The notes: a model not told the origin generated them from the letters alone. DNA of 64,000 nucleotides from Xiphydria camelus (GCA_963678675.1 OY783195.1:29834006-29898005); one strand, 5' to 3'. Positions 33,807 to 58,164 are shown, counted from the stretch's first letter. Translations and numbers: made by a program.

Positions 33807-36245
33807 TAAAGGCAGTTTTGTGTGGCTACACGGAAGCAGTGGTCGTTGAAACTTTCGTTGAGAGCCAACAGCACCCGCGAGAGGTTGACAGGAGAAGCTA
33901 GCGCAAACGAAGTTAACAGTATCGATCCACGACTGTGTAGCTCCTTGGAATCGCTAAAATCATTTTGGTATATTATATATAGGATAGCAAAAAATGAAAT
34001 GGAAGAAAGGAAGAAGTAAAAATGATTGATCATTTACCTCGTTTGGAAGAGATATTCCGCTTGATCGGTGGTCTGCAACCTGAAGACATGTTGTTTCTTG
34101 TATAGTCTGTCGCTTTTGTGGCGAGTGCGTGATGAATGCGTATAGCATTGTGCAAACTGTCATTGCGGAAGCCATGCTCGTCTTTGTGCAAGTATAATAC
34201 AAGTACTCTCAATGTACAATAATACATTTTCCAACCTCGCTTTCCAAATGGTGCTGAAACACAAACAGAAAATTAGAAATTTGTTTCCATGCGATCCTGT
34301 AATGTAGAACGACCGATCGTGCGTCTCGCCGACTTACTCTTTTTTCCATTTGCGTCGTAACAGCACTTGCGCATGACGTAGCCCTTCTTGAATTCGGTCG
34401 CACCGGTGACGTTTGGCACATCGAGAAATGGATTTCCCGTACCAGACAGCGCTGGACCATCACCCTGCTGTATCACCTGAGACGCCGTCTCCTCTCCTTC
34501 CTCGTCTCTAATCAGTTACGATCGGATTGAAATGCGAGGTGGTGATGTTTTTTTTATTTGTAGAACAAAATTGGGTTTAGATTTAACGCGAACTTACAAT
34601 GCCCACTCGAGAGGAGATGACTTGATCGCATTGTACAGATTTTCAATGAATTCCGAGCATGACATTTTTCGACCGATATTCTGCCCGTGAAAAGATCGGT
34701 ATTGAACTGCATTATAGCACATATTAACGTATGAACGGCATCTGAAGAGAAATGGCCAAATGGCTAAAGCCAAATGAACATTGCGGACTGATCGAGTTTC
34801 ACGAAGATTCACGAGGTATCGAACAAATAAAGTGATACCTTGAGAATTAAAACTGCCGGGATTACAGTCGAGATATCTTTTGGAGAAATGTACAAGAACC
34901 CGTTCTCTCTCTTGAGTCTCTCCGGTTAAAGAGAACTGAGCAAGGAACTTCCGCAGGGCCACGTCCAGCGTGTCCCGTTCAAAGTTGAAATACCTCAAGT
35001 ACTCTTCGGCTACGGCTCTGCTGAAGTCATTGCTGCAAATCATGGATCAAACAATCAGCTCGAGTTTTTTCGTGTTCAAGTTCTCGTTTCGCGTTATCCT
35101 CGATGTGCATTGAGCACTCCGGATACGTTTCTACCATGCAAAACGAATACTTCGAAAAGCGTCAGGGTACGTAACGCAAGGACGAATGAAAAGCAAAGAA
35201 GTAGGGTGTACTTTTTACTGAGATGTCTGGAGACATCGGATTTTTTAAAGCCGTCCAAAGAATATAGTCTCTTAGCCAGCCTGACGGCCGAGGGAAGATT
35301 GACAGCCTTGGGACTGTAGTGGAAGCTGTGCAAACTCTCGATGTCGCTCTCCTCGTCAGCGGATTGGGGGGGGGGGGGGTGACGCGCCGCTCTTCTGTTG
35401 CTCCTCAAAGGAAACCAGGTTCGGCATCTCTCTCTCGTCCTCGCTGTCCTTCAGCTCCTGTAGCCGTAAGACGATGCTCGCTCGATCTCTTGGCACTCGT
35501 AGGACTCGAATTGCGAGTCACGCGGTTGTCAGAGCCGAGGGGTTCAACACTCACCTGATACCCAACGAATTCCGGAGCGAGATTAGCCGAGTTCGCGGCC
35601 GACGTGGTGCGCTGAGCGGATTGCGTCGACGGCGGAAAAGTTTCAGCAGCGACGGCGGGGATGGCTACGCCGACGGAATTCCCTTGCCGCCTCGTTTGCC
35701 TCGGACTCGTGTTCCTACCGGCAGCGGAATCTTTGTCCGGGCCCTTCACTTGAATCACTATCCTATGCTCACTGGTACCGTCCTGGCTCGCCCCGTAGCC
35801 AGAACTCTTCAGTCTCCTTTGAGGCGGTTCACTCGCGAGTATCGTGGAGTCACTGTCACTGGAATCACTGACCATGATCTCGCACACTGAGAATATCCAC
35901 GGTCTCCTCGTCGTTGTAATCGGGGTTGGATATGTTGCTGATGGCCTCCGATTGACTGAGGTCGCCGTTCGTCGGGTGGAAGGGGCTGGGCGCGTAGGCA
36001 CCACCGACGTAGCCGTCACCCGAGGATCCTAGCGCCGATGCGCCCGTCGTCGTCGCAGCCGTTGCCGCCGTCGCCGCCGCCCCCCCCCCCGGAAGTCGGC
36101 AGGGGAAACCTGCGGGAGCCAGAGTTGGAGGACATCACGGAAGAAGACACCGAGGTCGGGGAAGCGGGCGAGAGGGACCGCTGAGGACTGGTGCCCTCGG
36201 TTGAGGAACTACTGGAAGATTGGGAGGAGCTGCCGTTCTGGCAGC
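33807..36245 (-). pseudogene. EFA6/PSD-like Arf6 guanine-exchange-factor pseudogene (Sec7 + PH), introns kept
   Basis: Minus-strand remnants in order: serine-rich N-terminal exon (about 36,245-35,212), Sec7 exons 35,032-34,839 and 34,741-34,598, linker/PH exons 34,507-34,338, 34,253-34,038 and 33,953-33,807. Sec7 keeps LTGETQERERVL with its catalytic glutamate, HGQNIGRKMSCSEFIENL and SSPLEWAL. The PH part keeps FKKGYVMRKCCYDANGKK, GKRGWKMYYCTLR and VLYLHKDEHGF. Most splice sites look usable. Breaks: frame shifts at the G run near 36,081, near 35,880 and near 35,490 in the N-terminal exon; 2 extra bases near 34,690; loss of about 17 Sec7 residues after SCSEFIENL; a 3-codon loss in PH; 1 missing base near 34,097; 2 extra bases near 33,928. 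The C-terminal coiled-coil region was not found. Such proteins activate Arf6 at the plasma membrane; this copy cannot encode one. Confidence 0.8.
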
Positions 36246-36246
36246 A

Positions 36247-38340
36247 GGAGGTTCGCTCGAATCCGAACATGAAAAAGATGAAGACAATTCGCACGATAAA
36301 GTTGACAAGCGTCGTGAAGATAATAAACGTGATCCGAAGAAAGACAAGAGCGGCAGCGATAAGAACGACGATGCTGGAAGCCATTCTAAACGCAAGAGAA
36401 GTCAGAGCCCAGAGTTGGATTCCGATTTGAGAAGGAACAGAGAAAGGAACTTTCACGGAAGAAGAGAGAATATAAATTTCGACGAAGATTATTACGAGCG
36501 TCATGTACCTGGGCGCCGTTATTGGGATAATGATAGGAGAAAAGAGAACAGATACGGAACGACCGATTCCGACGAAGAAGTGGAAATCGGCGAACGTTTT
36601 TACGGAGAGAGACATCGGGATTCCTCAAGATCCAAGGAAAATAGGCGCAGAAACAAAGAACGCGGGACTGTACCCAAGAGGGAAAATAGAAAAGAAAATT
36701 CACCCGCTGATAAATCTGCCGAGATACTGGCATCTCAGAAACGTACCGTCGATCTTCTGACATCCAAAACTGGTGGCGCGTATATTCCTCCCGCAAAATT
36801 GCGTATAATGCAAGCAGAAATTGCCGATAAATCTGGCGCGGCCTATCAGCGTATAGCTTGGGAAGCTCTGAAGAAATCCATTCACGGATACATAAATAAG
36901 GTCAACACCAGCAACATCGGCCTGATTACCAGAGAGCTCTTGCGAGAAAATATCGTGAGAGGAAGAGGCTTGCTGGCACGTTCGGTCATACAGGCTCAAG
37001 CTGCTTCTCCGACGTTCACACCGGTTTACGCAGCTCTCACCGCGGTACTCAACTCCAAGTTTTCCAATATCGGTGAATTGCTGCTCAAGAGGCTGGTGAT
37101 TCAATTGAAACGAGGCTTTAGACGGAACGATAAACCTCTGTGGATTTCTTCCGGCACTTTTGTGGCTCACCTGGTCAATCAGCGCGTTGCGCATGAAATT
37201 CTCGCTTTGGAGATATTAACGTTATTAGTAGAGACGCCTACTGACGATTCAGTAGAGGTGGCAATCGCTTTTTTGAAAGAATGCGGTATGAAACTGACGG
37301 AAGTTTCTAGAAAGGGTATAGAAGCAATTTTTGAAATGTTGAGAAACATTTTGCACGAGGGACAATTGGACAAACGAGTTCAGTATATGATCGAAGTCAT
37401 GTTTCAAATTCGTAAAGATGGTTTCAAGGACCACGAAGCTGTTAGCGAAGAACTTGATCTTGTAGAAGAAGGAAATCAATTTACCCATCTCGTAACATTG
37501 GACGAAGCCACGGATTCGCAAGATATACTGAATGTATTCAAGTTTGATCCCGATTATGCAACCAACGAGAACAAATACAAGGAGTTGAGCAAAGAGATCC
37601 TCGACACTGACAGTAGCGGTTCGGAAGGAGACGGCGAGGGAGCGGATAGCACGGACGGGGAGGACAGTTCGGACGAGGAGAATGGCGGAGGGGAGAGAGG
37701 ATCAAAGGAAGACGTCATAGTTGATAATACCGAAACTAATCTAACCGCGTTGAGAAGGACTATCTATTTAACCATTAATTCCTCTCTCGACTTTGAAGAG
37801 TGCGCTCACAAATTGATGAAGATGCAGCTGAAACCCGGACAAGAGATCGAGCTGTGCAACATGTTCTTGGATTGTTGCGCGGAGTTGAGGACTTACGAAA
37901 AGTTCTTCGGGCTTTTAGCTGGTCGATTTTGCTCGATAAATAGAGTATATATACTACCCCGTTCGAACAAATCTTTAAGGATTCCTACGATACGATTCAT
38001 AGACTAGATACGAATAAATTGCGCAACGTATCCAAATTCTTCGCTCATTTGCTATTTACAGACGCGATATCCTGGGAAGTCTTATCTTGTATTAAGTTAA
38101 ATGAGGAGGATACTACAAGTTCTAGTAGAGAGTATTCATTAAAATTCTGTTTCAAGAATTATCGGAATATCTCGGGCTCGCCAAGCTAAATCAGCGCGTG
38201 AAGGACGTAACGTTGCAACGAGCCTTTGAAGGACTTTTTCCACGTGACGATCCAAAAAATACTAGATTTGCTATTAACTTCTTCACGTCTATCGGTCTTG
38301 GTGGACTGACGGATGAGCTGCGACAATATATAAAAAAGCC
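36247..38340 (+). pseudogene. CWC22/nucampholin retrocopy, intronless and truncated
   Basis: CWC22 is a spliceosome factor that recruits eIF4A3 to nascent exon junction complexes. Here one frame stays open for about 585 codons with no intron: an acidic/basic RS-like N-terminus, then the MIF4G domain ([20 protein letters not shown] through [20 protein letters not shown]), then the acidic linker and the start of MA3 ([20 protein letters not shown]). The frame shifts near 37,957 but homology continues ([19 protein letters not shown]), and shifts again near 38,130 ([19 protein letters not shown]). Homology stops at [14 protein letters not shown] at about 38,340, before the family's RS-rich tail. 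Absence of introns points to retroposition; no poly(A) tail is visible because the 3' end is fused to histone H3 sequence. Only two breaks in 2.1 kb suggest it is young. The 5' end abuts the EFA6 fragment. Confidence 0.78.
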
Positions 38341-38345
38341 AATAG

Positions 38346-38597
<252 letters not shown>

Positions 38598-38811
38598 AGT
38601 GAAACAACAGAAAAAATGGTTTTACTTTTAAGGAAACAATGAAATTAAATCTTTGCCAAAAAAGAATGTTTAAAAAACTGCCATTTTTGTGATAAAAAAT
38701 ACATTAATGTTATTTCTAAGAAAAAAAGTGTTCTATGTTTGTATTAATAAAAAATATATATCAGGTTTGAATATAAAAAAAAATTTTGCTTATTTTTCGG
38801 TCTGCAAAATA

Positions 38812-38879
38812 CTAAAAATCGGTCTGGAAAACCTAGAAAAGTCAGGGAATTTTTTCAGCCAGATTCTGTGGCCACCCTG
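38812..38879 (+). repeat. Interspersed repeat end (GTGGCCACCCTG type)
   Basis: The block GGAAAACCTAGAAAAGTCAG, GGAATTTTTTC and GTGGCCACCCTG matches in style a decayed repeat at 62,050-62,440 (AAGGACTTTCCAAG on the other strand sense, ending ACACCCTG) and fragments at 10,520-10,550 and 2,866-2,876. No coding part is seen. Confidence 0.45.
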
Positions 38880-41671
38880 TTAAATCATCTTTGCGATTCG
38901 TTCTTCAAACCACTCGGCCCTTTTCAGGGCCACAATTTGATCTCTACGTAAAATTACTCAAAGCATTTCTGATGTATTTTATTAAATGATTTTAATTTTA
39001 TAGTTTCGAAGCTAATATTTCATCTAATTCTGTATCATTTAATTTGATGATATTAACTTTGAAACATTGACCAAGTAGGTGTGCAAATTAACGTCTACCA
39101 AGATTTAGCCACTTTTGGTATAGCTCAGTGGCTGAGTGCCAGTTTTGGTATTTTGCGATTTTAATTTCAAAGTAAAAATAAAATGTAATAGAGTGTAGAA
39201 GATGAAATCCCGTGCGGATAGAGATGACGTTTGAGAGATCATTGCCTAGAAATATATTTTATACCTAGGCTTTACTTTCAAATCGCGAGCACTATGTTGC
39301 TTGCTGTGGTACCGAAAGGAACCTACAGATTTTCAGGTCCATACACACATGTACGAATTTTGCTTATCAAAGTTTCCACCAAGACTTCCAGATAACATCC
39401 TATCCAACGTTCAGTTGCGTGTTTCCTATTTTTTTAAGTAATCAAATTAAACGACTTATTCAAGAAACTGCAAGATACTAAATATTAAATGACGCTTTTG
39501 GCAACATGGAAATCAAGTTCCTAGCTAACAACGCAGTTAATACGTCGCAATACGTCCTGAAAACGTAAGATCATTTCAATGCGAATTATGGCAAACACTG
39601 CCGAAAACAAATTTCAAGTTATCGGCCATAGGTATCGGCGGTTGAGCGGTTTGGGCTCGGACATGCGATACGTATATGTAACTGTCAAAAGAAGTCAATA
39701 TTGTTTTCCATCATTGTATATATTTATTGTACAAACAGTAATAAATGATTCCTATGATCATCAAATAATAGCCATCCTTCCATACAGTTATTTCGGACTT
39801 TAATTCCGGTTACCGTTATTCCGGCAATCAGAATTTCTGTGGACACTGTAGATTTTTTGTATACTTTGAAAATATCTTTTACCGATAATTCCTGGAGATA
39901 TAAACTAGTTAGTATTTAATATTCGGTCGGAAAGTTCACCTCTTAAAAGTAATTCAATTGCAGCATTCCAACTGTTCACGTTACAGATCGAAAAATAATA
40001 AGTACAGGAGTCGGTGTAGGATTTGCTTTCTTGAAAAATTAAGCCTTTCGACGTAACGTAACGTAGCTTCTAGCGTTTTGTATCAGTTTATAAAATATAG
40101 AAGTTTGATAAAGCTGTATTGTCACACGAGACTTTAGTGCCCGGTACGCCAGATAGACGTATATCTACAGTAGAATGTGAGAACAAGTAACGAGAAAAAC
40201 GTACCCCCAACCCTCCTTCCGATCCTCAGACTATAATAAATGCTGTCACCCCGCGTACAGTGCACTGGGCAGCAATTAAATAATCCCCACAAATGAATGT
40301 TTGCAAAAATGATCAATGCTCACGTGTTCGCACATCTGGAGCACTACTGTTCGTGTTCCAGAACTTATCATTCCCACCTAACGGACAAATAGATCGTCCA
40401 AGATCGCCATTACACGTTACAAAGCCAACTTACTGATTCGTCGTTGTCCCAGCTGTAAAAATCATTCGAACTTCGTTATAAAAGGAATTGAAATCACTGT
40501 GAGTTCTCCAAATTATATAATGAAAATGTAATTTATTTGATGTGGTGCAATGACTTAAAATAAATGGAAAAATGAACTTCTGTATGAGCTGGGATTGATG
40601 GGCAGCACTATACACTAGAAGCTACCACTACCAAACCGTACGCTACGGAAAGCTTCGGGTTTAAATGCAACGTACAATGGAAGTGTATCGAACAGTAGCG
40701 CAGTGGTAGCCCCAGACACGTTCGTACTGATTTTTATGATGAGGTAACACTTGTCTTACTTGTACTTAGTTTATCAAATTATCCAGTCATACGCTCATAT
40801 ATTCTTGCTGCAGATTGGATTTTCAAAGAAATTTTTCCTCGAATTACTATTCAGATAACACAGTAAGTATTTGGGAGAGAAGCGTTCGGTACTACAAATT
40901 TTCTTAACTGTCCTGCAGTCCCGAAGCTAGATGGCTAGGCAGAGCGTTGACTATCCAAATAAACGGAACAAGTTTCTCCGCGATCCCTCTAATAGCCGTC
41001 TAATTGATGGAAATTCTAAAGCAGGGAAAATGGTGTTTAATTAAATTCATATCCGACGCGATGTACAACAAAATGTATTGCTGCGACCAGTGTACTGTTG
41101 CTAAAAAAAAACTAAGACGGGACGTTAATAATCTGTGGAATGCAAAACTGGTATCGGACTCGGCGGATCAAGTTCGATCAAATTTCAAATTCGTCGCGTC
41201 GTTAATTGTAGTAATTCTTGGAAAAATATTTACGTTCGGCTAGAGGGAAAGAAGATAAATCGACGAAGCGTAGCATTCCAACTCTGAGACTGCGCGGACG
41301 ATGGTCACTGCTAATTAGATAACTTCACTGGCTGTGGGATCGCGGTCGAAACGGGGAGAAAGAGGAGGGAAAGGAGGCGAGGGTACGAGGAAAGGGATAA
41401 CAGATACAGTTGCAGTAATATAATGGACTTATCACAGAACATGTATGGCATTAATCTTCTCCGTCGTTAATGTAATGGTAGGTATTTAATATTTAAGACC
41501 TTCGGTAAAACTAGGGTATGGAGGATCGGGAAGCCAGTAGCAGTACTAAACAATGATCATTGTTGTCGCTGGTTGCCCATAATTCAATGTTCATTCACCA
41601 CGCGTAATTTGAGATTTAATATTTAGTTACACAAAAACGATTAATATTCCGTACTATATAATTGACTAACG
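38880..41671. other. Intergenic spacer
   Basis: AT-rich, no recognised gene. At 39,118-39,140 a phrase resembling the D-arm of a tRNA occurs without the rest of a tRNA, and at 40,690-40,720 there is another A-box-like phrase (GTAGCGCAGTGGTAGC), possibly remnants of tRNA-derived SINEs. The right part may contain the distal 3' UTR of rdx. Confidence 0.4.
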
Positions 41672-41677
41672 TTTATT
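41672..41677 (-). terminator. Candidate poly(A) signal of rdx
   Basis: TTTATT on the plus strand gives AATAAA on the minus strand, about 1.2 kb past the rdx stop codon. Other AT-rich candidates lie nearby, so the assignment is tentative. Confidence 0.35.
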
Positions 41678-42849
41678 TATACAATTTTATTTAATCTTCA
41701 TCCTTTCGTTATCTTCTAATAACGCGTCGTCGTCATCGTTTCAAAAAATGCAACTCGTAACATTTTCAATGTATGTTTCTCTCCTCCTGTGTACAAATAC
41801 AATAGACATTTCTCATAATCAACATAAAATTTGCATAAATTATGGACAACCCTAAATTCAATACAATAATAATTCGAATCTATTACTTGCTACAATTCTA
41901 CTACGCGATAGTCGAGAAAGAACGAAAAACAAACAGGGACAAACTGTGCCGGGGAGGGATGGGAGGATTCGATCTGCAGACAAAAAATATACAAAAATAC
42001 AGGGCACAGATTGCGTGTGGCGTTAAATCGGTAATTATAATTAATAGTTACACATATCGAGAGAAAGAGATCATAAAAAACACTAACTAGAATCAATTTT
42101 CTCCTTTTTGTGGAAGAATCTGACGTTCGTAATTAAAAATCACTATCGGTAGTTAAACAAAAGTGTCCAACCCCCACGGCGCCAGGGGCCGCCATTTGAT
42201 CCGTCGACAAAGGAACAAAATATTAATCGTCTGGCCGACGTCTATCACATCTTTCTGTGTCTCGTTCCGTGGCAACTGTATCGAGAAGAGCTCTTCTACT
42301 CGATCTCTCGTCTTGGTCCTCTCCGCGGCTGGTCTTTGCTCCGTCGGACGTTCTTCGGCGTGAAAAACCCAATCGGCGAGACCAGCACCCCTCTAACGCC
42401 CAAGACGCGCCGAGATTGGCGCGTTGGCATTAGAGGAACTCGGAATGAACACTCTTTACGCGTTTCAGGAATCCCCTCGAAACACAAACACGCGGTTAGC
42501 GCGCGCCGATGACGAGTCGATTCGACCGAACGATTTTCGGTGACGATCATGGGTGGGTGTTTTTTTAAGGTGGGCGAGCGCGGGTGTGGGTATATGCAGC
42601 ATTGTCACAGTCTTTTTCTACCACCGACGCTCACTGAACACAAGAGTCTGGCGAGGGTGCGCCCCGCATACCTACTGGCCGTGTCTCTTCGATGCTCCGT
42701 CGCGCTTCACCAGTTCGAAGTGGACCAGAAGGCGGCGCACTAGGAAACATTTATTTAGCACTAATCGATCACTGTACACAAAGTCAAGAGGGGTGCAAGA
42801 GAGGAGGGGGCGAAGTGGTGGTCGTGCCCGGTGTCAGAGGCGATTGCTT

Positions 42850-54189
<11,340 letters not shown>

Positions 54190-54555
54190 ACTACTGCTGC
54201 TGTGCAAGTTCGAGCTGACTCGCGACGTCTGAGGCGCACAGTCGCTCACCGCAAGCCTGCAACGACAGAGGCAAAAGGAAGGCGCGTTAGAAAAGACACC
54301 CGCGTTTTCTTTTTTGGCTGTCGCGGACAACGGTACGAGAGCGTTCTCGCGTCGGCGACGAAATAACGCCACGATTCGAAACGTATACACGGGACGAGAA
54401 TAGAAGGGATATAAAAATGTGTAAAGGAGTGCTCTGTCGCTTTTCGGTATCTCTTGCTTCGACCGTCGAAGTAATCAAAATAGCGACGATCGATGACATT
54501 ACTTCCAATGGATTCCTTTCACTTTTATTTGCAATGCAAGCATCGTTGATACGCT

Positions 54556-54892
54556 TAAAAAAATTCTGAGTTGTGGACCTATTGGAGCACTTTTGGTGTT
54601 AAATAACAATGGCATAAGACTGAACGATATACTAGATGTGATATACCGGGTGTTCACGCTCTTTTTCGAGTTTGCCGCATACGCGAACCACTAGTGATTC
54701 ATGCAGCACGGTCTTCAATTAATAAATGGCCGCAGTGATAACGGGGAAGACTAACCGAGCCTCTAATCGGTTTGCGTACGTGACAAATTTGAAATAACTT
54801 CCACACACTCTCGGAGTCTGGGCGTGAACACCCCGTATATAGGTCCAACACCGGTCAATGGTTAAAAATTGACACCACTTTTGTACCGTGTA
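54556..54892. mobile_element. Family 4 MITE carrying a nested element
   Basis: The left half has CTTTTGGTGTTAAATAACAA and ATGGCATAAGAC, the right half CAACACCGGTCAATGG, GTTAAAAATTGACACC and TTTGTACCGTGTA, as in the copy at 6,337. It is interrupted at 54,646-54,835. It sits upstream of rdx exon 1. Confidence 0.65.
54646..54835. mobile_element. MITE with CCGGGTGTTCACGC ends, TATA target duplication
   Basis: Inverted ends CCGGGTGTTCACGC and GCGTGAACACCCCG flanked on both sides by TATA. The interior has a second inverted pair, AACCGAGCC/GGTTTGCG-type blocks, and no coding capacity. It is unrelated to the element found at the equivalent site in the 6.4 kb copy. Confidence 0.7.
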
Positions 54893-55990
54893 TTACCCGA
54901 TACACAACGACTTCTTCAATTTCCCCGAAACCAGTCCCCCTTCTCTCGCTCACCGTGAGACACCGAGCGACCGATCACCGCCGCCGCGAGAAAGCGGAAA
55001 TGCGGCGCGTGTAACGCCCCCCCCCCCCCCCCCCCCAATACCACGCGTAGATATCCAAATCCGGAGCGCGGAGAATCGAGACCCCACCGCAGAGATCGGC
55101 CGCCGTGCCGGAGCGGCCGCTTCGACGGACGGGAGCCGTTCCTTTGTAAGCATAAACCCTGCCCCCCGCGATGGGTGCGAGTGCCCGCTGCGAGTCCTAA
55201 ACCCACGAGGTCATCGACAGTTGATCGACCCATTCCGATCCCACGAGGAGCTACTGCTAATCGCGCGGCGGCGGCGCGGGGAGAAAGAGGGAGAGAGCGC
55301 GATACGCCACTCCCCGTCGCCCTCGCTTCGCGACGGAGGAGAACGAGCGACCGAAGAAGAAGAAGAAGAAGAAGATGGGTATGCAGGACATGCGACGTGC
55401 TCTCACGTGCGCCATGTACGGTGCCTCTTTGAGAGTACGTTGGCCCCTCTCGATCCAGGTTCATCGGACCTGCCGTGTTCAGCCGGTCGAAGCGAGCAGG
55501 TCCAACCACCGCGCTCGTCCTCTTCCGTTTTGAACTATCTGTCCAACGACCCGACCCGGCCCGACCAGCCTCTAGGAGCGCCTCTATCGCGTCGTCATCG
55601 TCGGCCCTCGCGTGCGGCGAAATCCACGCGCGGGGAAGAGAGAGAAAGAGAGAGAACGGAAGACGAGCCCACGAAGCAGTCGTCGACGTGGAAATGTGGT
55701 ACTCGTACACGCGAGTGCGCTAGCTATGCTGCGCGTGGACCGTGAAGGTGACGTGACCCGGAAAAGTATTCGGTGGAGGAAAAAAAGGCGGCGAAGAAAA
55801 AGCGAAGGAGACGGCCGTCGTAATCGGAGAAACGTCCCTGTCGATGATGAGAACTTCCGAGTCGGTGAATTTGCTGTGTGTATTTCTGCGAGAAGTGGAT
55901 TTGTCCGCTCGGAGGGGGAAAAAAAATAGCGAGGCGCGCGGTCGAGGCCGGGCGCTTTTTGCGTTTACCGCCACGGAGAGGCATGATTTA
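54893..55990. promoter_or_regulatory. CpG-rich region upstream of rdx exon 1
   Basis: Dense CpG over about 1 kb, with a 20-base C run at 55,017-55,036 and a GAA triplet run at about 55,357-55,375. Overlapping long open frames occur on both strands (about 285 and 264 codons), which reflects composition. Position upstream of the rdx exon fits a promoter or 5' exons of the longer isoform, but no splice pair was confirmed. Confidence 0.4.
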
Positions 55991-56225
55991 TGGCAAGAGC
56001 TCTCTCGGTTTAGTTAAGAAAGAGTCGTTATTGCGAACTGATAATGGTGGTGGCAGCTAGCGGGCGATGCTGATACCGCGGGGAATAAAAAAGTTTCATT
56101 ATTCGCGCGGAATACCTTCCGGGGGAAAGAGAGTTTTCAGATAAATCACGGGGATTCGTTGCACAATCGACGATTTACGTTGTCAAACCTGGGTTTCATC
56201 GAAGGATGAAATTTCATGCTGCTTA

Positions 56226-56500
56226 CACTGAGAGAAATTTTGCAGAGGTTCGCTGCAACAACAACTTAAGTCGAGTTAAGTTTTTTTTACAGATTTATCG
56301 ATTTTTACGTCCAGCGTCACATCAACTACATGCAGTTGCAGAGTTTTTAAAATTCACTGGGAACCTTGTAACTTATACCTCATGCAGTTGATATGACGCC
56401 GAACGTGAAAATTAATAAATCTACAATAAAAGCTTAACACGACTTAAGTTCTTACAGCGAACGGCTCAGTTACTGTGCGACCTAAACCTTTCTCTCGGTG
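56226..56500. mobile_element. Foldback MITE with CACTGAGAGAAA ends
   Basis: The ends CACTGAGAGAAATTTTGC and CTAAACCTTTCTCTCGGTG are inverted. Inner blocks also pair: CTTAAGTCGAGTTAAG with CTTAACACGACTTAAG, and ACATCAACTACATGCAGTTG with CATGCAGTTGATATGACG. No coding capacity. Confidence 0.7.
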
Positions 56501-57299
56501 TTCTAACCGCCGATTAACCCGGTCCCCGATGCTGTCCGGGGAGACCGATATTTTCTACCCTTCTTCGTCCGAGCATTTTATGCATGCGGGCGATACATCG
56601 CACGGACGCGATGTACGGGAATAAATTGCGTATCCTCTACGGAGATACATCGGTGCACGGCAGTATGGATTATGCAGATGCGTTGTGCCTTTATAGGCTG
56701 TTAAAAGCGGAGTCAGTGCGCCGGAGGAAGGTGCTCTAACGCGGGCAGCAACGCGGAAAGTATTTTCATGCCTGCGATATTTCCATAGATACGTATTCAT
56801 GAATGAAGGGAAATGCATCGAGATAGGTGCGGAGTCCCTGCAGTTCGTGGAACTAAATGGTTTTTACGCCTCGCCGCGCGTACCACTTGCAGTCAAATAG
56901 GGTGCAATCGAGTTTCGAATCGTGCAGCAAATTTACTTGGATTTAATAACAAGTGGATCTAATAAGTGAGGAATATCGATTGGCGTTATAGGACGAACGA
57001 AATAACTGAGAGGTCGTTCACTGCTACTATGACATACGATGTGCTACCTTAACCCTTAGATGTATGCGTGAAAAAATGTATTCCTGTGCACATGAAGCGT
57101 CTCTCAGGCCCGAATGCAAATTATAATAGGATAAATTATATTTTGGTTATAAAATGTAATATTTTTTTAGGGAAGAAAATAATGTCGGATATTACAAATG
57201 CTTTTTCACATTCACTGAGCATATTTATCGTTGGAAAATTAAAATAAACATAAATCAATCGAGCATAAATTAAGAGTTATAGTATTTCTTTTTACTGCC
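56501..57299. other. Gene-free spacer
   Basis: No gene, RNA or repeat recognised beyond AT-rich sequence at 57,110-57,300. Confidence 0.4.
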
Positions 57300-57553
57300 G
57301 CACCGAGAAAACAGTTTATTTATAGTTAATAAATGTTTGCTCGAATATGGCGAAATAAACATTTTATTGGACCAGATAAATATTGTTCAACTATTACGAT
57401 ATTTAGTTGGCACAATTAGATCCTTCGAGAAAACCGTTTGAATGAAATTAATATTTTAATAATGAACGTATATCTTCTTGTCCTAACGAAATATTTATTC
57501 CGCTGCATTTGAAATTACATTTATTAACTGTTAATAAATTGTTTTCTTGGTTG
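57300..57553. mobile_element. MITE-like element, family 6
   Basis: Left end ACCGAGAAAACAGTTTATTT, right end TAATAAATTGTTTTCTTGGT, inverted. The interior GGCACAATTAGATCCTTCGA, CCGTTTGAATGAAAT and CCTAACGAAATATTTATTCC parallels the copy at 14,672. Confidence 0.7.
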
Positions 57554-58164
57554 CGCAGACCCGACCTATGCGCTTAAGGTTTAATTAAACTCGACTAACC
57601 ATGCCTTTCCCCCGTTCCGTCCAAACTATCTCCCGGTGCATCCAACGCACTTCCCGCCCAATTACCGCGTCGAAACCGCGCAGCCAAAAGTTTTCTCCTC
57701 CGCGGCGTGTGTCCAACGAAGTTTCCGCCCAATTACCGCATCGGTGTTGTAACGCCGTAGAGATGCGTCAAAACCGCGGCGCTCCCCTCCCACCGACGGG
57801 CGAGTAAAAGTTTCACCACCTCGCGCGCGCGAACCGTCGCAAATCTCTCGCGCTCCTTTCGGTTTTCTCGCGCTCCGAGTAGCCGCCCGCGCGCGCCGAT
57901 ATATCCGGGCTCCGCGTTCGAACAGTTTCTCTCCTGGCCCTCTCACTCGGGATGATGACGTCTAACTTTCACTTCCACGGTTGGTAGGTATGCACGCGTG
58001 TATACGCACTGCCATTATACGCTGGCTGCCGCGGAGCCGTGCGCATGAAAGGCGTTCCCATGGGTCGATAGGTACACGCGTACGAAGAGCGCGACGACTG
58101 GAGCGAGTTCACGTCTGGAGGCGGAATGATGTCGAAACGTGAGAACGACAGCTTTCGGTATCTT
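57554..58164. other. Gene-free spacer, partly CpG-rich
   Basis: Two copies of a block around GTTTCCGCCCAATTACCGC / ACTTCCCGCCCAATTACCGC lie at about 57,649 and 57,720. No domain seen. Confidence 0.4.

Noticed and set aside
39113..39160. tRNA-like phrase with a D-arm (GGTATAGCTCAGTGGCTGAG)
   Set aside because: The anticodon arm, T-arm with GGTTCRANNCC and acceptor pairing cannot be found downstream. At most it is a SINE or tRNA remnant.
54888..55745. Open frames of 285 codons (plus) and 264 codons (minus) over the same DNA
   Set aside because: Both strands are open because the segment is GC-rich. The peptides are low in complexity, without domains, and no splice context supports either.
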